Shown here piece after piece: positions 42,843 through 56,740 of a DNA stretch of 64,000 bases. Each line of letters begins with the position of its first letter. The first letter of the stretch is position 1. The DNA lies in the NCBI RefSeq assembly GCF_964340395.1, contig NC_135553.1, positions 20,039,449 to 20,103,448 on the forward strand. Reading direction: 5' to 3'. This DNA comes from Glandiceps talaboti. Lineage: Eukaryota; Hemichordata; Enteropneusta; Spengelidae. A program made the position numbers and the translations under genes. A model generated the notes under the pieces. It had not been told where the DNA came from and searched no databases. It saw only the letters and a list, made by a program, of their open reading frames with translations.

Positions 42843-43849
42843 AATATGTTTTGACGGGAACCTATACTTCAAAGGTTGGTATTAAAATCTGTAAGGTTTA
42901 GAATATGTGTGCACGTTGTCTGATAACAATTCATGATATGTTCACGGGAAACCGTACACTATTTCAAATGGGCTTCTGTGAACGAGAGAATTTTATAGAT
43001 AAAGTTGTTGTACCCTTTAAATCTCTTTTGGTCGACGGATGGATGTCTTTCATGCTTGTAGTCCGTACACATAATTTTTCAGTTGGTTGTGAATGGAAGG
43101 TCAGTGTATTATCCTGCCTGCTGGACTGACAACCACCCATTCCTGCATACATTAAAGGATGCTGACGTAGACAGTCTTCCTTACCCAGGAGAGTGAATGC
43201 AAGACGTGTGTCATGCATGGAAGCAAAAGCAACCTTGAATACAAGCAAGTGTATAGGGACTGCGCATGCATATAGCGTGCCCTACCATTTACTACCTGCA
43301 TGTTCTAGCTTACAAGCAATAGAGACTTAGAACACTTATAGAAACAAAATGCTATTTAAAAAACATTATCATGGGATATCTATTTCATTTTGAATAAAAT
43401 GACAGATCCACTTATTAATAAGTTAAAAATATATCTGAAACGAACTTTTATTTCATTTACTAAAATAGTTTGTGAAACAACAACCCAACGATCATAAGGT
43501 CGTGTGTAATTTGGATCTTCTTAAACAAGCTTAAGCATGTACGTCTAATTTAAGTTTTTACATAAAACAGTTTAACACGTGTCTCGAAAACTGTACATAA
43601 CTACAATCTATTACTGGAGTATTAGTAGTAGTTTAAATATAGCATTTGCTCTGGTCATGAATTAGCAGATGAGAAGGTATCAAATTAAAGTCACCAGGCC
43701 CTTGAAAAAAAACTAAAACCCGTGTTCAAAAAGTACACGCTTAAACAAAACTGGTGGTCAGACACGTGTTCTAAGGATAAGCTTCGTCCTTTATCGAAAT
43801 TTCAAGCTTACATTAATACGTGAAGACTACTTGACTTTAAATATGGATA
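42843..43849. other. Gene-free stretch
   Basis: Short frames on both strands near 42905-43248; not supported. Confidence 0.45.
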
Positions 43850-44285
43850 TAAAACTTCGTTGGACGTTAGCCAGTTTGAGATGCTCTGGCCTTGGGCTGG
43901 CAATTGAGGAACGAGGGCAGGTCCAAGGGCTTCGATTTTGAAGACCATTTTTGCAAAATTTGCATGTCCAACAGATGTTGAGGACGTATTTCATTTCATT
44001 TCATTTCAGTGCCACAATCTAAAGGAAAAATACTTACCGAAGTGGTCGTATAAACAACCTATAGTATAGAAAAATGTATGCGCGCATGTCATGTAATAAG
44101 AATTTTGTAATAATCTTTCAAGTTAAGAAAGGAATGCATTTAATTATTTAGTTGTTTCATTCATGTATGTATTATAAATTTACTTTTCTCTCTGTATGCT
44201 CTAACCATTATATTTCTTTTCCTTGATTTTTGTAAATGTGCGATTTGGGCCAGTGGCCTTTAAGAGCAATAAAGACTATTAGTAT
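43850..44285 (+). pseudogene. LINE relic: reverse transcriptase tail with 3' end
   Basis: In shifting + frames: LASLRCSGLGLAIEERGQ, then FCKICM, then VEDVFHFISFQCHNLKEKYL. This is the same module as in the 31180-31699 relic (LR/FRC..LxIE.GR, C..C, VE(D/N)E.HFL..C..Y). The end has AATAAA at about 44267 and a TTAGTA tail. Several stops and frame breaks. Confidence 0.6.
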
Positions 44286-46604
44286 TAGTGCTATTTTCGA
44301 CGCAAATTGAAATAGCAAAGTATGACACTTTTACCATTGGAATAATTCCAGCTTTTTTTCGACATCACTTTAAAATATTAGTACTCAAGCTCTTCTGAGA
44401 GTTTATATAAATTGATATACACCCAGCTTCAGTTAAGCGAATCCTGCAATGAAATATGAACACTATGTTAATAACATATGTACACATCATCGATCTTTCA
44501 GTTGGGTAATAGACAACCGCAGCAATGCCATATGATAGCCATATTGTTCTGCTGAACAGTAGAATCGGAGTAGCATGTTCCTTGCCCTGGCGAAGTTTCG
44601 GTGTGAGACACGGTTCACTTGACAGTGGTCTAATTAAGGGATGATCATTATAGATGATGGCCACATAGTGAGTAACGATATGGATGCATAAAAAAAACCG
44701 CATGATAATCATTAGTGTAGCCTGGCAACCCCAATTGACTCATGCTGTTCATTTCTGCTTGACTCTTCATTAATGTTGCAGAGTTTGTAACGAAAGCCTT
44801 TCGGCTGTCAGCGTATGAAACTGATTACATAAAACATACATAATTATCATCTCGGGGCAAAATGGTGAAGATACATATCTCAAAGAGGATAGAGAAAAAA
44901 CGAACTGATATCATATATAGAATGCTTCAGTTCCAACACTTCGTCGTGAACTACAGCTGTATTGTGTCATCATATTCTCGTGCTGAAATCGAACCATTCA
45001 AATAATGTATATCATTTTATTGTGATTCATATTACACAATGTCTTGTATACCCAAACATAACTTAGGATTTATTTACACTGTCTAGTTGTGAAGTGAGAG
45101 TTCTGAACGTTTCAAGACATGTGTAAACACACATGTCGTATAGTATATTGAAAAATAGATAGCTAAGACCCCATAACTGTCGTTACAGATGATGCCCCTT
45201 TAAACAATATCATATGTTTAGCTTAAATATTGTCTTATTTATTTATCAGTATGAAAAATTGAATTGCCATCAGTGCAGTGGTCGACGACACCAATCCGTT
45301 GTTTGTAGTATTTTAGAAGTTTACTCTTTTGTAGAAACATCTTGTATGTGGCCAAAACATTATCATCACTATGCTAATTATTGCTCTGAAGTTTTAACTA
45401 TAAGTATATCGTTAAAACAATGTTTCCCTCGCTTCATTATATATGCATACAAAGATAATAGTGAATTCATTACCAGTATTTCATGACGATTGTTTTACCT
45501 TTTGTATTTAAGGGAGTAGTGTTATACGTCTGTCTGTCTGTCTCTCTGTCTGTCTGTCTTTGTGGACACGATATATCAAATTAAAGCTGCTACATCAATT
45601 TTACTAAAACTTGCTATGCATATTGATTAGATTTTCTTGAATATCCCATATACAGGATATCAATGACTCATTTGCATACATAATGATTTTTGGTAATTAG
45701 GTAGTATCTAGGGATGCAAGCTTCAAATTAAATTTGATATGTCCAGGTTTGAATATTATTGACAACAAACCGTGTGTCTTCTGTAAATTTTGTTGAATCA
45801 ATATAGCTGGTATAGGTAAACCGCATATGTATTGATATTTATAAATTAGAAATACGTGTATATATCATGTATATTACATACAATGTAGCTCACAATTGTA
45901 TTCATTTGGTGATGTATCACCCAGGTCTTTGCTCAGATTCCATGATCTAATAAATCACACAGTAAACAGCTTTGGAATTGCACAGATAAAATCACATATA
46001 TCTACTTTGTATGTTTATGCAATCGGTGGAAGTTCCATGAATATGAATGACATGTATCTGCATTTTTATATGAGAGATAGTTTCAGCTTGTGTATCAAGA
46101 GAAGGCACTGTTTTCTTTCCTTCACACTTCAATGCACTTGCAATTTCATGTACAGGCAATACTATACGTTAATCAGGAGGTCTTTTTTTTGGCTGGAAGG
46201 CATTCAGCTTTCTTCCATCACGTTTTGATGCCATTGCAATTTCATGTCCAGGCAATGTGTGAAGGTACAACGATCAAATGTCTTGCTTTTTGTTCTTATG
46301 GGAGACACTCAGTTTATGTCTAGTTATTCTCGTTCATGAAAGAAAAGTAGCACAGTTGCCCCAACAAGTAGAACGAACCATGTCGGACATTGATTAACTC
46401 TCACTATGAACCACATCGAGTGTGGATGGCCTGTATGATTGATTCTACGTCAATGATCAGTCAGATCTTGACAACAGTAGTCATGGATTTTTACGATTGA
46501 GAACTTTAGGGAAGCTGGACAACAGTGTGTAAATCCTTCAATGGACCTCTACATTGATGGAATCCGTGCTATGGTTGACCATTCAACAGTCAACTGTCAT
46601 GAAT
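44286..46604. other. Gene-free stretch
   Basis: (GTCT)n at 45529-45560, the old 100-bp repeat at 45649-45752, and a short duplication of gcaatttcatgtMcaggcaa at about 46139 and 46237. Frames of 90-115 codons are unsupported. Confidence 0.45.
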
Positions 46605-46978
46605 GGGCATATGGATGAGGACTGGGTATTTAGTCTGTTTTGGATTTTTCATTTACAAAACAAATTTAAATTTATTATAATCATTTGTGGTCTTCTACTT
46701 GAGAAATCAGTGTGAAGAAACAACATAGACCATGTCACTATGGTTGCAAGGCAGTATAGTGCAAACAAAACTAAAAATGTGAGAGTTTGTTATTTTACCT
46801 ACAATAAGAAATATTTTCCATTCTTAATTTCCTGTTTACAGTAATTTATTGTCTTACAAACAAGGGCTTGGCACATGTTTTTTCACTTTTCAAGTAGGAA
46901 GCCCTGCCATGATAAAATTGATTTATAAATTAAAAATCCAAAATAAATACGCAATCCTCATCCATATGGCCACTTTAA
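46605..46978. mobile_element. Foldback MITE copy 4
   Basis: Left end gcatatggatgaggactggg, right end ccatatggccactttaa. Diverged centre. Confidence 0.75.
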
Positions 46979-47049
46979 TGTATTAATATAATACTGGTTT
47001 CGCTTTTGTAAATAATCCATTGTAAATAGTCCATTGTGACAGTCATTAT

Positions 47050-47345
47050 TTAAAGTACCATATGGATGAGGATTGGGTATTTATTTTGGATTTTTAATTT
47101 ACAAAACAATTTTATCATGGCTTCCCACTTGAAAAATCAATGTGAAACAACATTGTTTAAGTCTGTGTTTGTCACTTAATACATTGCAAAAAGACACACA
47201 CAAAAAGGTGTACAAATGTTTGTTATTGTACGTACAATAACAAACATTTTACACATTTATTATGCTTTTGCAATTCATCGAACTGCAAACAAGCCAAGAT
47301 AAAATTGTTTTGTAAATTAAAAATCCAAAGTAGATAACCAATCGT
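47050..47345. mobile_element. Foldback MITE copy 5 (3' end eroded)
   Basis: TTAAAGTACCATATGGATGA at the left; perfect centre gttattgtacgtacaataac; right terminus degraded at aaccaatcgttc. Ends about 730 bp before gene B. Confidence 0.75.
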
Positions 47346-47971
47346 TCAATATCTAGTTTTCAATGACGCCATGTCTGCATTTGGCAAGTTTTGTATTCAA
47401 GTTGTTTACCGTGCGAAGTACATTTGTATGCTTCTCCAGTCCTACACTTCCGCTTCTGTACATCAACCCGTGTATTTGTTTAAACGGTTTCTCTGCAAAT
47501 TGTTAGTTACTCAGCAGCTCTGAACGAATGAATAATAGATGTTCTGTCCTGATCATGCATGCTTAGATCCACTATAGTTTATTTGTATATGTGGTTTTGC
47601 CTAGTGTGGCCCTCACTTTTCGTCTTATTAACAACATGAATGTTATGACACTTCATTAATGTTGTACTTGCATGTCTAACGACTTATATCTCGTTGTTAA
47701 CAGGTGACCACACGAAATAAGGGATATTTTGAAAGTCTGATCTGGTGGACACCTTGAACTCTGAGTGTGTCAGTCTTCCTGCATAAACGTGTACTGGAAT
47801 CCGATGTTTACATCCAATGCCAAAATTTCAACTTCATGATCATCATCATCGTTACCATCTGCTTTTGGAAATGACGTAATTGGTCAGCCAAACAGGATGT
47901 GACGTAGGGTCATTAGGATCATAGTACACTATTCCACTCCACTTGAATGCTGGAAATAAATATGGCTTCTA

Positions 47972-47977
47972 TCAGTT
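47972..47977 (+). promoter_or_regulatory. Initiator-like motif upstream of gene B
   Basis: TCAGTT, about 105 bp before the gene B ATG, matches the metazoan initiator pattern. There is no well-placed TATA box. Weak by itself. Confidence 0.2.
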
Positions 47978-48069
47978 ATAGCTGCTATCAAATCAAGAAT
48001 CAACGTCATCCTCTGTGCATCTATTCTTCGTGCATATCGAAGATATTCCATAATACTTGATAATACTAC

Positions 48070-48075
48070 ATGTAG
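48070..48075 (+). promoter_or_regulatory. AUG-UAG start-stop element before gene B
   Basis: ATGTAG sits three bases before the gene B ATG. Start-stop elements are known to stall initiating ribosomes and lower downstream translation; here the role is inferred from position only. Confidence 0.35.
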
Positions 48076-48078
48076 ACA

Positions 48079-48345
48079 ATGACCATGTTAGCTACGTTAG
48101 TTAGATGTTCATGGGCAATCACTTCTGTCTTTATCACTTGTGCTATATTGGCGTTTTCACTTTTTCTGACAATACGCCTCGACGTCTTCAAGTATGTCGG
48201 CTATGGGTTAATGTGTATATTTGGCGTTTTCCTTCTCTTTGCTATTGTGGTATCTTGCTTTCATTACAAATACTCGGATGTAAATCAGCTAGAAGAACAG
48301 GTGCAAACACTACAGGGAAACGAAGATACGACGGGAGAAGTGTAA
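48079..48345 (+). CDS. Gene B: small two-pass membrane protein, paralogue of gene A
   Basis: 88 aa. Seen: N-terminus of about 10 residues ending VRC, TM1 about 11-32, loop RLDVFK, TM2 about 39-61 with GYGLMCIFGV, and an acidic 27-residue tail with SDVNQLEEQVQTL (66-78). Aligned gaplessly with gene A over residues 8-78, about 23 of 71 positions are identical, including VR..W, TI, GY, FGV, D.NQL and Q..TL. This conservation across 28 kb of unconserved DNA is the main evidence that both are genes. The ATG has A at -3. A three-base gap separates it from an upstream AUG-UAG. No intron is needed, though the AG at 48074-48075 could be a weak acceptor. Two foldback MITEs end about 730 bp upstream. 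Function unknown; probable membrane protein with cytoplasmic ends. Confidence 0.8.
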   Translation: MTMLATLVRCSWAITSVFITCAILAFSLFLTIRLDVFKYVGYGLMCIFGVFLLFAIVVSCFHYKYSDVNQLEEQVQTLQGNEDTTGEV

Positions 48346-51332
48346 AACGATTCGCAGAAACAATACTGTGCGAACGAGGACGAGAACGCACTGTTTTGCG
48401 GCACGAATTCGTCTGCTCTCTTGCTCGTGGACTTGTGTAAGCACTGTGGCAACAGTAATTAGCTATAGAACGGGCGGGGGAAGTTATCAGATTATATTAT
48501 GTACGATAACATTACTTCCCGACAGCCTCGGAAAATGTACAAAATGCTAAAATGTAAGAAAATAGATTTGTTTGTTCGAGTTCTGTGTAGTGAACAATTG
48601 CTGATCTGAAATCAGCAGACCATTGGTTTACTGAACAATGAACATTTCATTACCAGTTGAATAGATGCAATAGATAATATCAATTTTTAGTATTAGCGTA
48701 GTTTCCTTTCAATCCATTTCTCTTCCATCTCACATGCAGTAGTTTGCTTAAATTAACCAAATGTTGAGCTCAGGGTGCAGCTGTGTTTAAAAAGAAAAGT
48801 CAATTTAATTCACCGAAAGACGCCTTGTTTTGCAGGTAAGCTGAACTATAATTCCCAACTATTAAGTTATCTATGCATTCATAACTTTCTAGATAATAGT
48901 ATTATAAGGAATTTGTTTTCACTTTTTGAAAAAATTGTATATAGATATGTATACAAGTGAACCTGAATTTTCATTCCTGCGACTGTTAAAGCACCATATG
49001 TAAGAAATGGACGAAAAAAAATGAAAAAGAAGGAATGGAAAAGCTGTCAAAAGGGATAACATATGGTGTACGAGTATATTTACAATTGTATATTGAACTT
49101 CTAGATATGGTTGTATATAGTGGTAACACTATAACCTTTAACACTAAGTCTCCTGATTAGTGAGAACGTGATGACTTTACATGATTCCAACCTAATTATT
49201 CGCTCTGATCTTGTTGAAATTCCACTCACATAATAGGCTACTTTCATGTCAGAGCATTTAGTTATAAATTTTAGGACATTTCTCGATAAAAATACATTGC
49301 AAAAACGCTCTACAAGTTAAAAATGATGTCCAGAATTCGAAATCATTTTCACTGGGTATCTTATAGATTAAGGTAAATGTAAGCTTCTTCTTTTTTTAAA
49401 AAAAGTAAAAAAATAAGGAACATTTCAGATTTCCTCGGCGACGTCTCTCGAGCATGTCTGCTTAAATATTCACCATGATACACAAGTGTTAGAAAGGCTT
49501 CGGGTATGTGTGTGCGACACCGAAGTGACAGACGAAGCTGACAAGAACTTGTCAAATCTTGATGGTAGGCTGATACATACTTAAAGACGTCTGGTGGTTC
49601 TAGTATGGTTATTAAGTCTCCGATTCAGAGAGAATGGGGTTGACCGAGTTTAACTCGACTTCAAACTAGACTTCGGGCTTAGAGAACTCTCCATTACATT
49701 GTCAATGCGTCGTAGCAAAAGGGAATTGGCACGCAATCCTGACTGAATACGAACCATGAATCTTGAGTCAGCATTTGAATACAAATACACCGAATGCTAT
49801 CCTGGTACTCGAATAAATATTCCCATTTGAAATTTACAGTGTTCATCATACATAGTCAACTCTTTCGTGATAATGTATTACTTTTTTTATAGTAAATAAA
49901 TAAATAAATATTACGAGTTTCAATCATCAAATACAAGAGTCTCACACGTGCTATTTCTAATTATGCATTTATACATAAAAACTTTATTTTTAACGATCTA
50001 AAATTTCCACGTATTCCCTTGGCAATTCTAAATACCCAGTGAGTTAAATTCATCATCCCCCAAGTCCGCGTTAGAAAGTTGCTACAGATATTATCCTAAT
50101 GCTGAATTATTATATGAAACATCTCTTATAAGAAAAAGAAGCCAGTGCCACATAAATGATAAATGTGAAGTGCATGTAACTTTTTTGTAGTTTAACACCT
50201 GGGTCCACAAATATTTGATAAGTAATTTCTAGCAACTTTCAGACAAACCGACTCCCACATATTAAACGACATGCTACACTGTGAATTGTGAATTTGTTGG
50301 ATTTTATTTCGAACATTAAATCTCTACCAGCCTGTCCCACGAGGTTTCCGATATTTACTTTTGTAAAGAGACCTTTTAATTCGTATTTATATTGCCAGAG
50401 AAATGTGAGCGAAAAACACTTAAAGGAACTATGATTGCAATTAGTTTTATTGTATTTGCATCATCAATCTTGTATCTGATTTTATTAAATTGGAATTCGA
50501 CTTCATGGAATATACTGAATTGAGGATTAACAGTTCGGGTTATCTATTTGTAAGGTAAAAGAAAAAAAATACTATCGGTTACTAGTCTCATCACCACCCG
50601 TATACAGAGAAATGTTTATCCTGCATTCGTTGCCTTGAACTCGAGTTATTAACTGTGTATGTGTCAAAGATCATTCTGCTTATAAGTTTCACTTTAGTCT
50701 TAACAGCTATCGAGGGCTTTAACTTGAAATTGTGTATCAACTTAATGTATAATAATCTTTATGGCCGGATAACTTTAATACGGCTTTCTTTCTGGCTTTC
50801 TGTTGATAATTGCACTTTAGGCACATATAGTAACATGTTTTTAGGTCCCTCATTTTTTATTGCGAACTCGACCTTCTGCTAACAATAATAGTTTTTTAGT
50901 ACTAATTTAAGCTTATATGTCATGTAACCCACATTTAAGTTTAGATGTTAAAAACATCAATAGTTTCAACAAAATTTCGCTAAAATAATTCATAAATTTG
51001 AAGAAAAAAACATTCCCCACATAGGATGTCTTTTAACTGTTTAATGATGCCTTGTTATACAAGTCTAGTCAAGTAAGCTACATACACTATCTTAGATTCG
51101 TTGCACTCTAGCTTCGATTCGCTTGTATAAATAATTGCAATTGGATTGTGGATAGATGTCAGTAAATATACATAGAGATCGACTAGTTTGGTATGTAAGC
51201 ATTGATGATTTCTATACGACTAATAAGACTTTCTTCAACCATGTATCCGAACGAATTGCGACCGTCCGACATGTTCGGATAATCTGCGGTCCAGTGTGTA
51301 CAATATTCATTTTGGACAGTAAAATATAGTTC
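48346..51332. other. Gene B 3' region and gene-free stretch
   Basis: No clear polyadenylation site chosen; no gene recognised. A frame at 50655-50882 starts like a signal peptide but has no ATG. Confidence 0.45.
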
Positions 51333-51736
51333 AGGGGCGAGATCAATAGTTCAATGTAGGATTTAAAAAAAATATATTTTATTTTGGTGGTGGGGGTTTG
51401 AGTTAGTTGACATCCTACAAAAACGATATTTAAATTACTCTTAATGGATCTGTTTTGTACCCCTAAATACAAATATTTCTCTTACAAAATGTCAAATTGA
51501 GAATTGGAAGAAGTTTCGCTATAGTAAAAGAAAGTGTGTCAAAAAACGAACTATTTTTCCTGACTACATACTGGCTTTGTATTCATAGCACTACATACTA
51601 CTACATACTGATTTGAAATTAATTGTGCTGTCTGAAACAATTTTCAATTTTGGCCAATTTATTTAGAGGGGCAATCTGAGGACTAAGTAAAAGTGTTTTG
51701 TATTTTATCCTACATTGAACTATTGATCTCGCCCCT
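51333..51736. mobile_element. DNA transposon-like MITE with perfect 30-bp TIRs
   Basis: 51333-51362 is the exact reverse complement of 51707-51736 (aggggcgagatcaatagttc...). 404 bp, AT-rich, no transposase. The target duplication is not obvious, so the superfamily is unassigned. Confidence 0.8.
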
Positions 51737-52555
51737 TACATTAATTGGAACGGTAAATATTGGAAACGAGTGCGACATTTCGCACTGTCTACTACACTAC
51801 ATACGGACCTTGATCAATCAATTAGTGATTTAATATTGTCTCTCTCCGAAACTTGCATTAGTTTTATCGTTGCAAGGAAACCGATTTTTGGAACATTGGA
51901 AAACATTTTCTCCAATATTTATTCTGCTATAAATTATGACTTAGAAAGTGCTAGGAACCTCACTCATTTCCTTCGAATTCCACTTCAAAACGCGTCATAT
52001 AAAAAAAGCATGCTGATAAAGTGTCCATCGATATAGTTGAATGATTCATTCTCGCTCTCGCGAGACGAGTAGCCGTAAAGAGGTCATACATTACATTTTT
52101 ACGACGATTTATGATTTTGAAGTAATTGCGACATGAATTCCGATCGGTAAAAGAAATCAAGCAGCACTGAAGGCCGCTTCTTCCTCAAAAGGTGCCCTGA
52201 GGGTTCGAACTCGAGGGATACTTCAATTTTAAATGTGTGCGCTGGCGTTCGTAAAACTATGTTTACTGTCAGTACTGTACCATGAGACAAGATTTAATAA
52301 TAGTCCGCCTACTGAGCAACTTGGGACTTGCAGGAATGTAATATTTTTTTGTTACGCCAATGAAGGGTGGACTAGAATTCACAAATATATCATGTTTATA
52401 GGTATACTGTCGTCTAAAAAGCAATTTTAAAAATAGGTGTAATAAGCGAGAAATGCACACCTTATATTAACTCTACGACTACAATATGGAAATCATATAC
52501 AAGTTTAATAACTTCACTGTCATTAGAAATCAGCTATGAGAGATCTAGACATCCC
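51737..52555. other. Gene-free stretch
   Basis: An 88-codon frame at 51770-52036 lacks support; nothing recognised. Confidence 0.45.
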
Positions 52556-52603
52556 AACACACACACACACACACACACACAAACAAACAAACAAACAAAC
52601 AAA
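52556..52603. repeat. (AC)n(AAAC)n tract
   Basis: Dinucleotide then tetranucleotide units. Confidence 0.9.
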
Positions 52604-54414
52604 CATATAACTAACTATGCATCAAATATCCACCGGCACGCATAGTACAGACTGTTGAAGGACCCTTGTAATTATCATTTGTCTAGCATTCTCTACATTC
52701 AACGTTGAGGGCGCAGGCATCATATCCAACATAGGCCAGAATCATGCCGACGATGCATGGTGAGCACAAGAAATTAATAAAACACAATCTCTCCATCGAC
52801 GCCAGCGTGTCTGTGGATGAAATTTCATATTTACATTTTTAATGGGCCGAAACACATAAAAAACATGGAATATAAAAGTAATTGTAAATATTTAGAGGTA
52901 GGTTTTCAGTCTTTGAGCCGATTACAAATCTATGAAAATTTAGTAATAACATTGTAACGTAGCTAGCACGCATCGATAACATTCAGTCTACAGCTAGTAA
53001 CCTATCGTGTACATCCCCGGGCATAGTTTCGTATAATCGGCTTTCAGATCACTTTCAAATCATAGACAACAAATAATACACAAATGCAATGAATGGCCTC
53101 CTTTGGAAGGCATGAATTGTACCGTTACGGTAATACATAATGAACGAATTCAAAGCTCTCCTTAATTGGGGTGATTTCAAGTTTAAAAAAAAAACACTAA
53201 ATGAATGTTCACACTCGACACAAGTTATATAACCCATCATGTGCATACCCAGCCCATCCCCCGACAAGACAAAAACAATTTTATATATGATTGCGTGCGC
53301 CTTGCACTACACGGGATGTAAGTCTTATATCCGTGTCTTTCTCGCCGATCTCGCTGTGTGTGTGCGTATCTGTGCAAAGACGGTTCGATTCTGCAGCAAT
53401 TATCATGGAAAACAAACACCCAACAACCGATATACTGTAATTAAACTAGAAAAAGAGGCATCATTTGCAATGCGATATCTCATAAATACATATACGTTCT
53501 CTGTAATGTGATGCTCAGCTACGGAATAGACGACAGACGATGACGAAAAGTTTGTTGACCTCATCAACTTATGGTCACAGCAGATGAAGAAACAGCCAGA
53601 CATACGTATTCAATCTCGTTGCACGGTGAACGCATATATACATATAATTCTAATACATAATAACACATATAATTATTTGTGAAAATTCATCACGGAATTT
53701 TTTCACTGAATAGTCATCGCTAGTCATGTGTACCCGAGCGATGTAAAGCCCAAATGATATTTTTTTGTTTCTTTATTCAGCAAAGATTTTATGTCAATCT
53801 CGTTTAGACATTTGGGAATGCAATTTTATTATAAGTAAGAATAATATGTTTATTACATATATAGAATGATTAAAAAGGTATCAATCAATCGACTTGCTCT
53901 ATATATAGGTGTATTAAAATCGCATCACAAGGAAGCTAAGATCAAGGCACGTGTGAACTCTCAGAGGTTTTATTTGATAGGACCGTTACTCCAATTAATG
54001 TGATAAAAATTGGAACGTCAGTGGAAATCAATTCCCTTACACTGATGAAATCGATTTTTAGTAATAATTCTCGTGCACATTGTTTTTATATGCATAAGCT
54101 GAAGGGACACACTGATTTACTGTCCCGTACTCGGGTAATTTGTGTTAAATTTCATTTCTTCGCTATATGTTTGACATGCAATGCTCTAAATCTGTCTTAA
54201 GAAATCTGAAAACATCTCGTATGTCAGATGCCAGTGGGTTGACAGACAGTGTCCGACAGCTTTTATATACAAAGGATCCACAGAGTTGTCAAATTCTTAG
54301 CATGTTGTTGATGCCATTTTAACATTATATTGTATTGTATGATTGTAATGTATCGTGTTTTCTTTTTTTTTTCATTTTTGGTTTCTCTTCTTGGGAAGAC
54401 TAGGCTTAATAAAC
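52604..54414. other. Gene-free stretch
   Basis: Nothing recognised. Confidence 0.5.
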
Positions 54415-54778
<364 letters not shown>

Positions 54779-56362
54779 AATGAGCCATTTTGAAAGGTTG
54801 AGCTAACCCTAGACGGTCTAAAAACTAACATACAGACCAACTTGCGACACGTAAGCAAATATTAAACACCTAGGTGACCCCTTTGCAATTTCTCGCCATT
54901 CTAGGTGGTCTACAAAACAACCACGTACTGAGCTGGGGGTCGTTTCAGGTCACAACGTTCAGTCTGCATAGTGCATCCTGTAATAGCATACATTTTGGCG
55001 TTTTATTAATATTAACCGGGAGTATAGAAATCGGTTATTTCGGTGAATGGACCGGCATGATACAGCCCTCTTTACAAATTTACTCGGCGACGTCGTCAGA
55101 AAGGGATCTTCAAATCCATACGAATGGAAAAGATTATTTCGTCTGACTGAAAACTGTGTACAGATTTCCTAGGCAGTAAGTATGGAGATAGTTCACCTCA
55201 CATTATTGACAGTTCATTTTTATATACAACATTATGCATTCCATTCTAGTATTACAGTCAATAAATAGCCTAGGTCTGTATGGCCTATCATTAAATGGTG
55301 TATACAGGTTGAACACCGGCATGGAGCACGTTATTTTGTCCCTATTTTTTTGTTGGAGTTTACTTTGTACAAACACGCCAGTAATTTGTAATCAGAGTCA
55401 CTTGACAAGACATGTTTAGCTTACTTAAATTTCAGTCTAGAACTGGTGAATGTCCAATAACATTGTTGAAAGTCAGGCTACAGGTCAAACGGTCGCAATA
55501 CCTAACACGAAGTTTCTATATCTCTGACATCATGCTGACACGACTTCACCTTTCTCTATAATTATAAACTGAACTCAGCGTTTCAGGCTGCAATGGCGTG
55601 TGTCAACGAAAATGCCCTCGTTCACAAAAGCTAGCAAAACTGCCTTTTGTGAAAAGGTAGTAACGATCGCCATCAGGGTTACACTGAATACCAATTAGGT
55701 GTTATCATGGAGGTAGACAGTAGCTACATGTAGTTCCGTTTGTAATACTCTTATATCTGTCAAAATAGAAGTGCTTGTGACGATAGATCTAGACACTGTC
55801 TATGTTGTGACCATTTAGGCCCTTATGGTGGTGAGACAGAAGGCAACATTCAGTTCTAACCTGTATATATTTTTACACTTTTCCTTGGCAGAGTCTATTT
55901 TTGTCCTTGGCCGATAAGTGACCTCGTTACTGAATTACAATGGTTGTCGTCTGCTCAAATTACGCGCCCTTTCACTCATCAAAGAAAGCTCTTTATATCG
56001 CAAGTGACGTCGAATTGTTAGTTCAGTGACACCCATCCGAGTAATTTACTGAGAGCGAACGTCAAGGCAACATTGAATTTGACCCATTTTACAAGCGAAT
56101 TGAATTTTTAGAGAGAGCAGGCTGAATTGGGTTGCCGTCTTTGTGCAGTAATGACGTCACCAGGCCAAGGGTAGATTTGTAATTATCGCGACAAGACGTC
56201 GTTCATAACTTGAATATTAAAGCCAAAAAACGTATGGGAATTCAAGACCAGCGATATATGTAAAAATAAAAACTTTGAGTGATCGAGATACAGACAACGA
56301 GAGGGAGACTCGTACAACATTGATTAATAAAGCAATATTATAGTCGAATTTGTTTCGTGAAA
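54779..56362. other. Upstream region of gene C
   Basis: No gene recognised. An ATGTAA start-stop lies at 56258-56263, about 100 bp before the gene C ATG, if that stretch is in the leader. Confidence 0.45.
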
Positions 56363-56740
56363 ATGGAGAGAATGCAAAAGAGCGGACCAGGGCTTTACTT
56401 TTGGCTGTGTGCCTTTATAACGTTAGTTCTACTAGTGTTTGGATTTACCATGATGTCATTGTATCAGTATCCATTCATCAGAACTGCGGGTTTCGTTCTC
56501 ATCGGATTTGCTGTGCTTGCCCTCTTTGCGTCGATTTGTTGTTGCTGTTATAGTATTTTCCAAGAGCTTCCACAGGCACCCGTTCCCTTCAACTCGGACT
56601 CTGAAGAAGTGCTGATTTTCAGGAGTGGTACACATTCACCGCCGAAGAAGTTGTTTAAGTATGACCCTCTTGCATTCAAAGCCATTAAAGTACCAGGCTC
56701 ATCGCGATCTTCCCCGTATGGGACAATGTCACATACATGA
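56363..56740 (+). CDS. Gene C: two-pass membrane protein with Ser/Pro-rich tail, same family plan
   Basis: 125 aa. The start is the ATG at 56363 (AAAATGG, A at -3 and G at +4); an earlier in-frame GTG is not needed. Seen: TM1 about 11-33 (WLCAFITLVLLVFGF), short loop SLYQYPFIR, TM2 about 41-63 (AGFVLIGFAVLALF) ending in four consecutive Cys (59-62), likely palmitoylation sites at the membrane face. The 60-residue tail is proline- and serine-rich: SDSEE (78-82), a possible proline-directed phosphosite HSPPKK (91-96) and a basic KLFKYDPLAFKAIKV stretch. TM spacing and the Phe-Ile-Thr...Gly...Phe pattern resemble gene B, but overall identity is low, so family membership is inferred. Intronless over the coding region as read. 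Two foldback MITEs begin about 570 bp after the stop. No named family recognised. Confidence 0.75.
   Translation: MERMQKSGPGLYFWLCAFITLVLLVFGFTMMSLYQYPFIRTAGFVLIGFAVLALFASICCCCYSIFQELPQAPVPFNSDSEEVLIFRSGTHSPPKKLFKYDPLAFKAIKVPGSSRSSPYGTMSHT

Noticed and set aside
44365-44712. 115-codon - strand frame
   Set aside because: AT-rich codon use, no start context, no similarity to neighbours or known families, no splice sites.
45896-46228. 110-codon + strand frame
   Set aside because: Starts at TTG, overlaps a short internal duplication, no coding-like composition.
50655-50882. Frame with a signal-peptide-like start (KIILLISFTLVLTAIEG)
   Set aside because: No in-frame ATG, AT-rich third positions, no acceptor to bring in a start.
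54874-55146. 90-codon frame upstream of gene C that might be another family member
   Set aside because: No ATG at its start, only one weak hydrophobic stretch, and no TM spacing like genes A-D.
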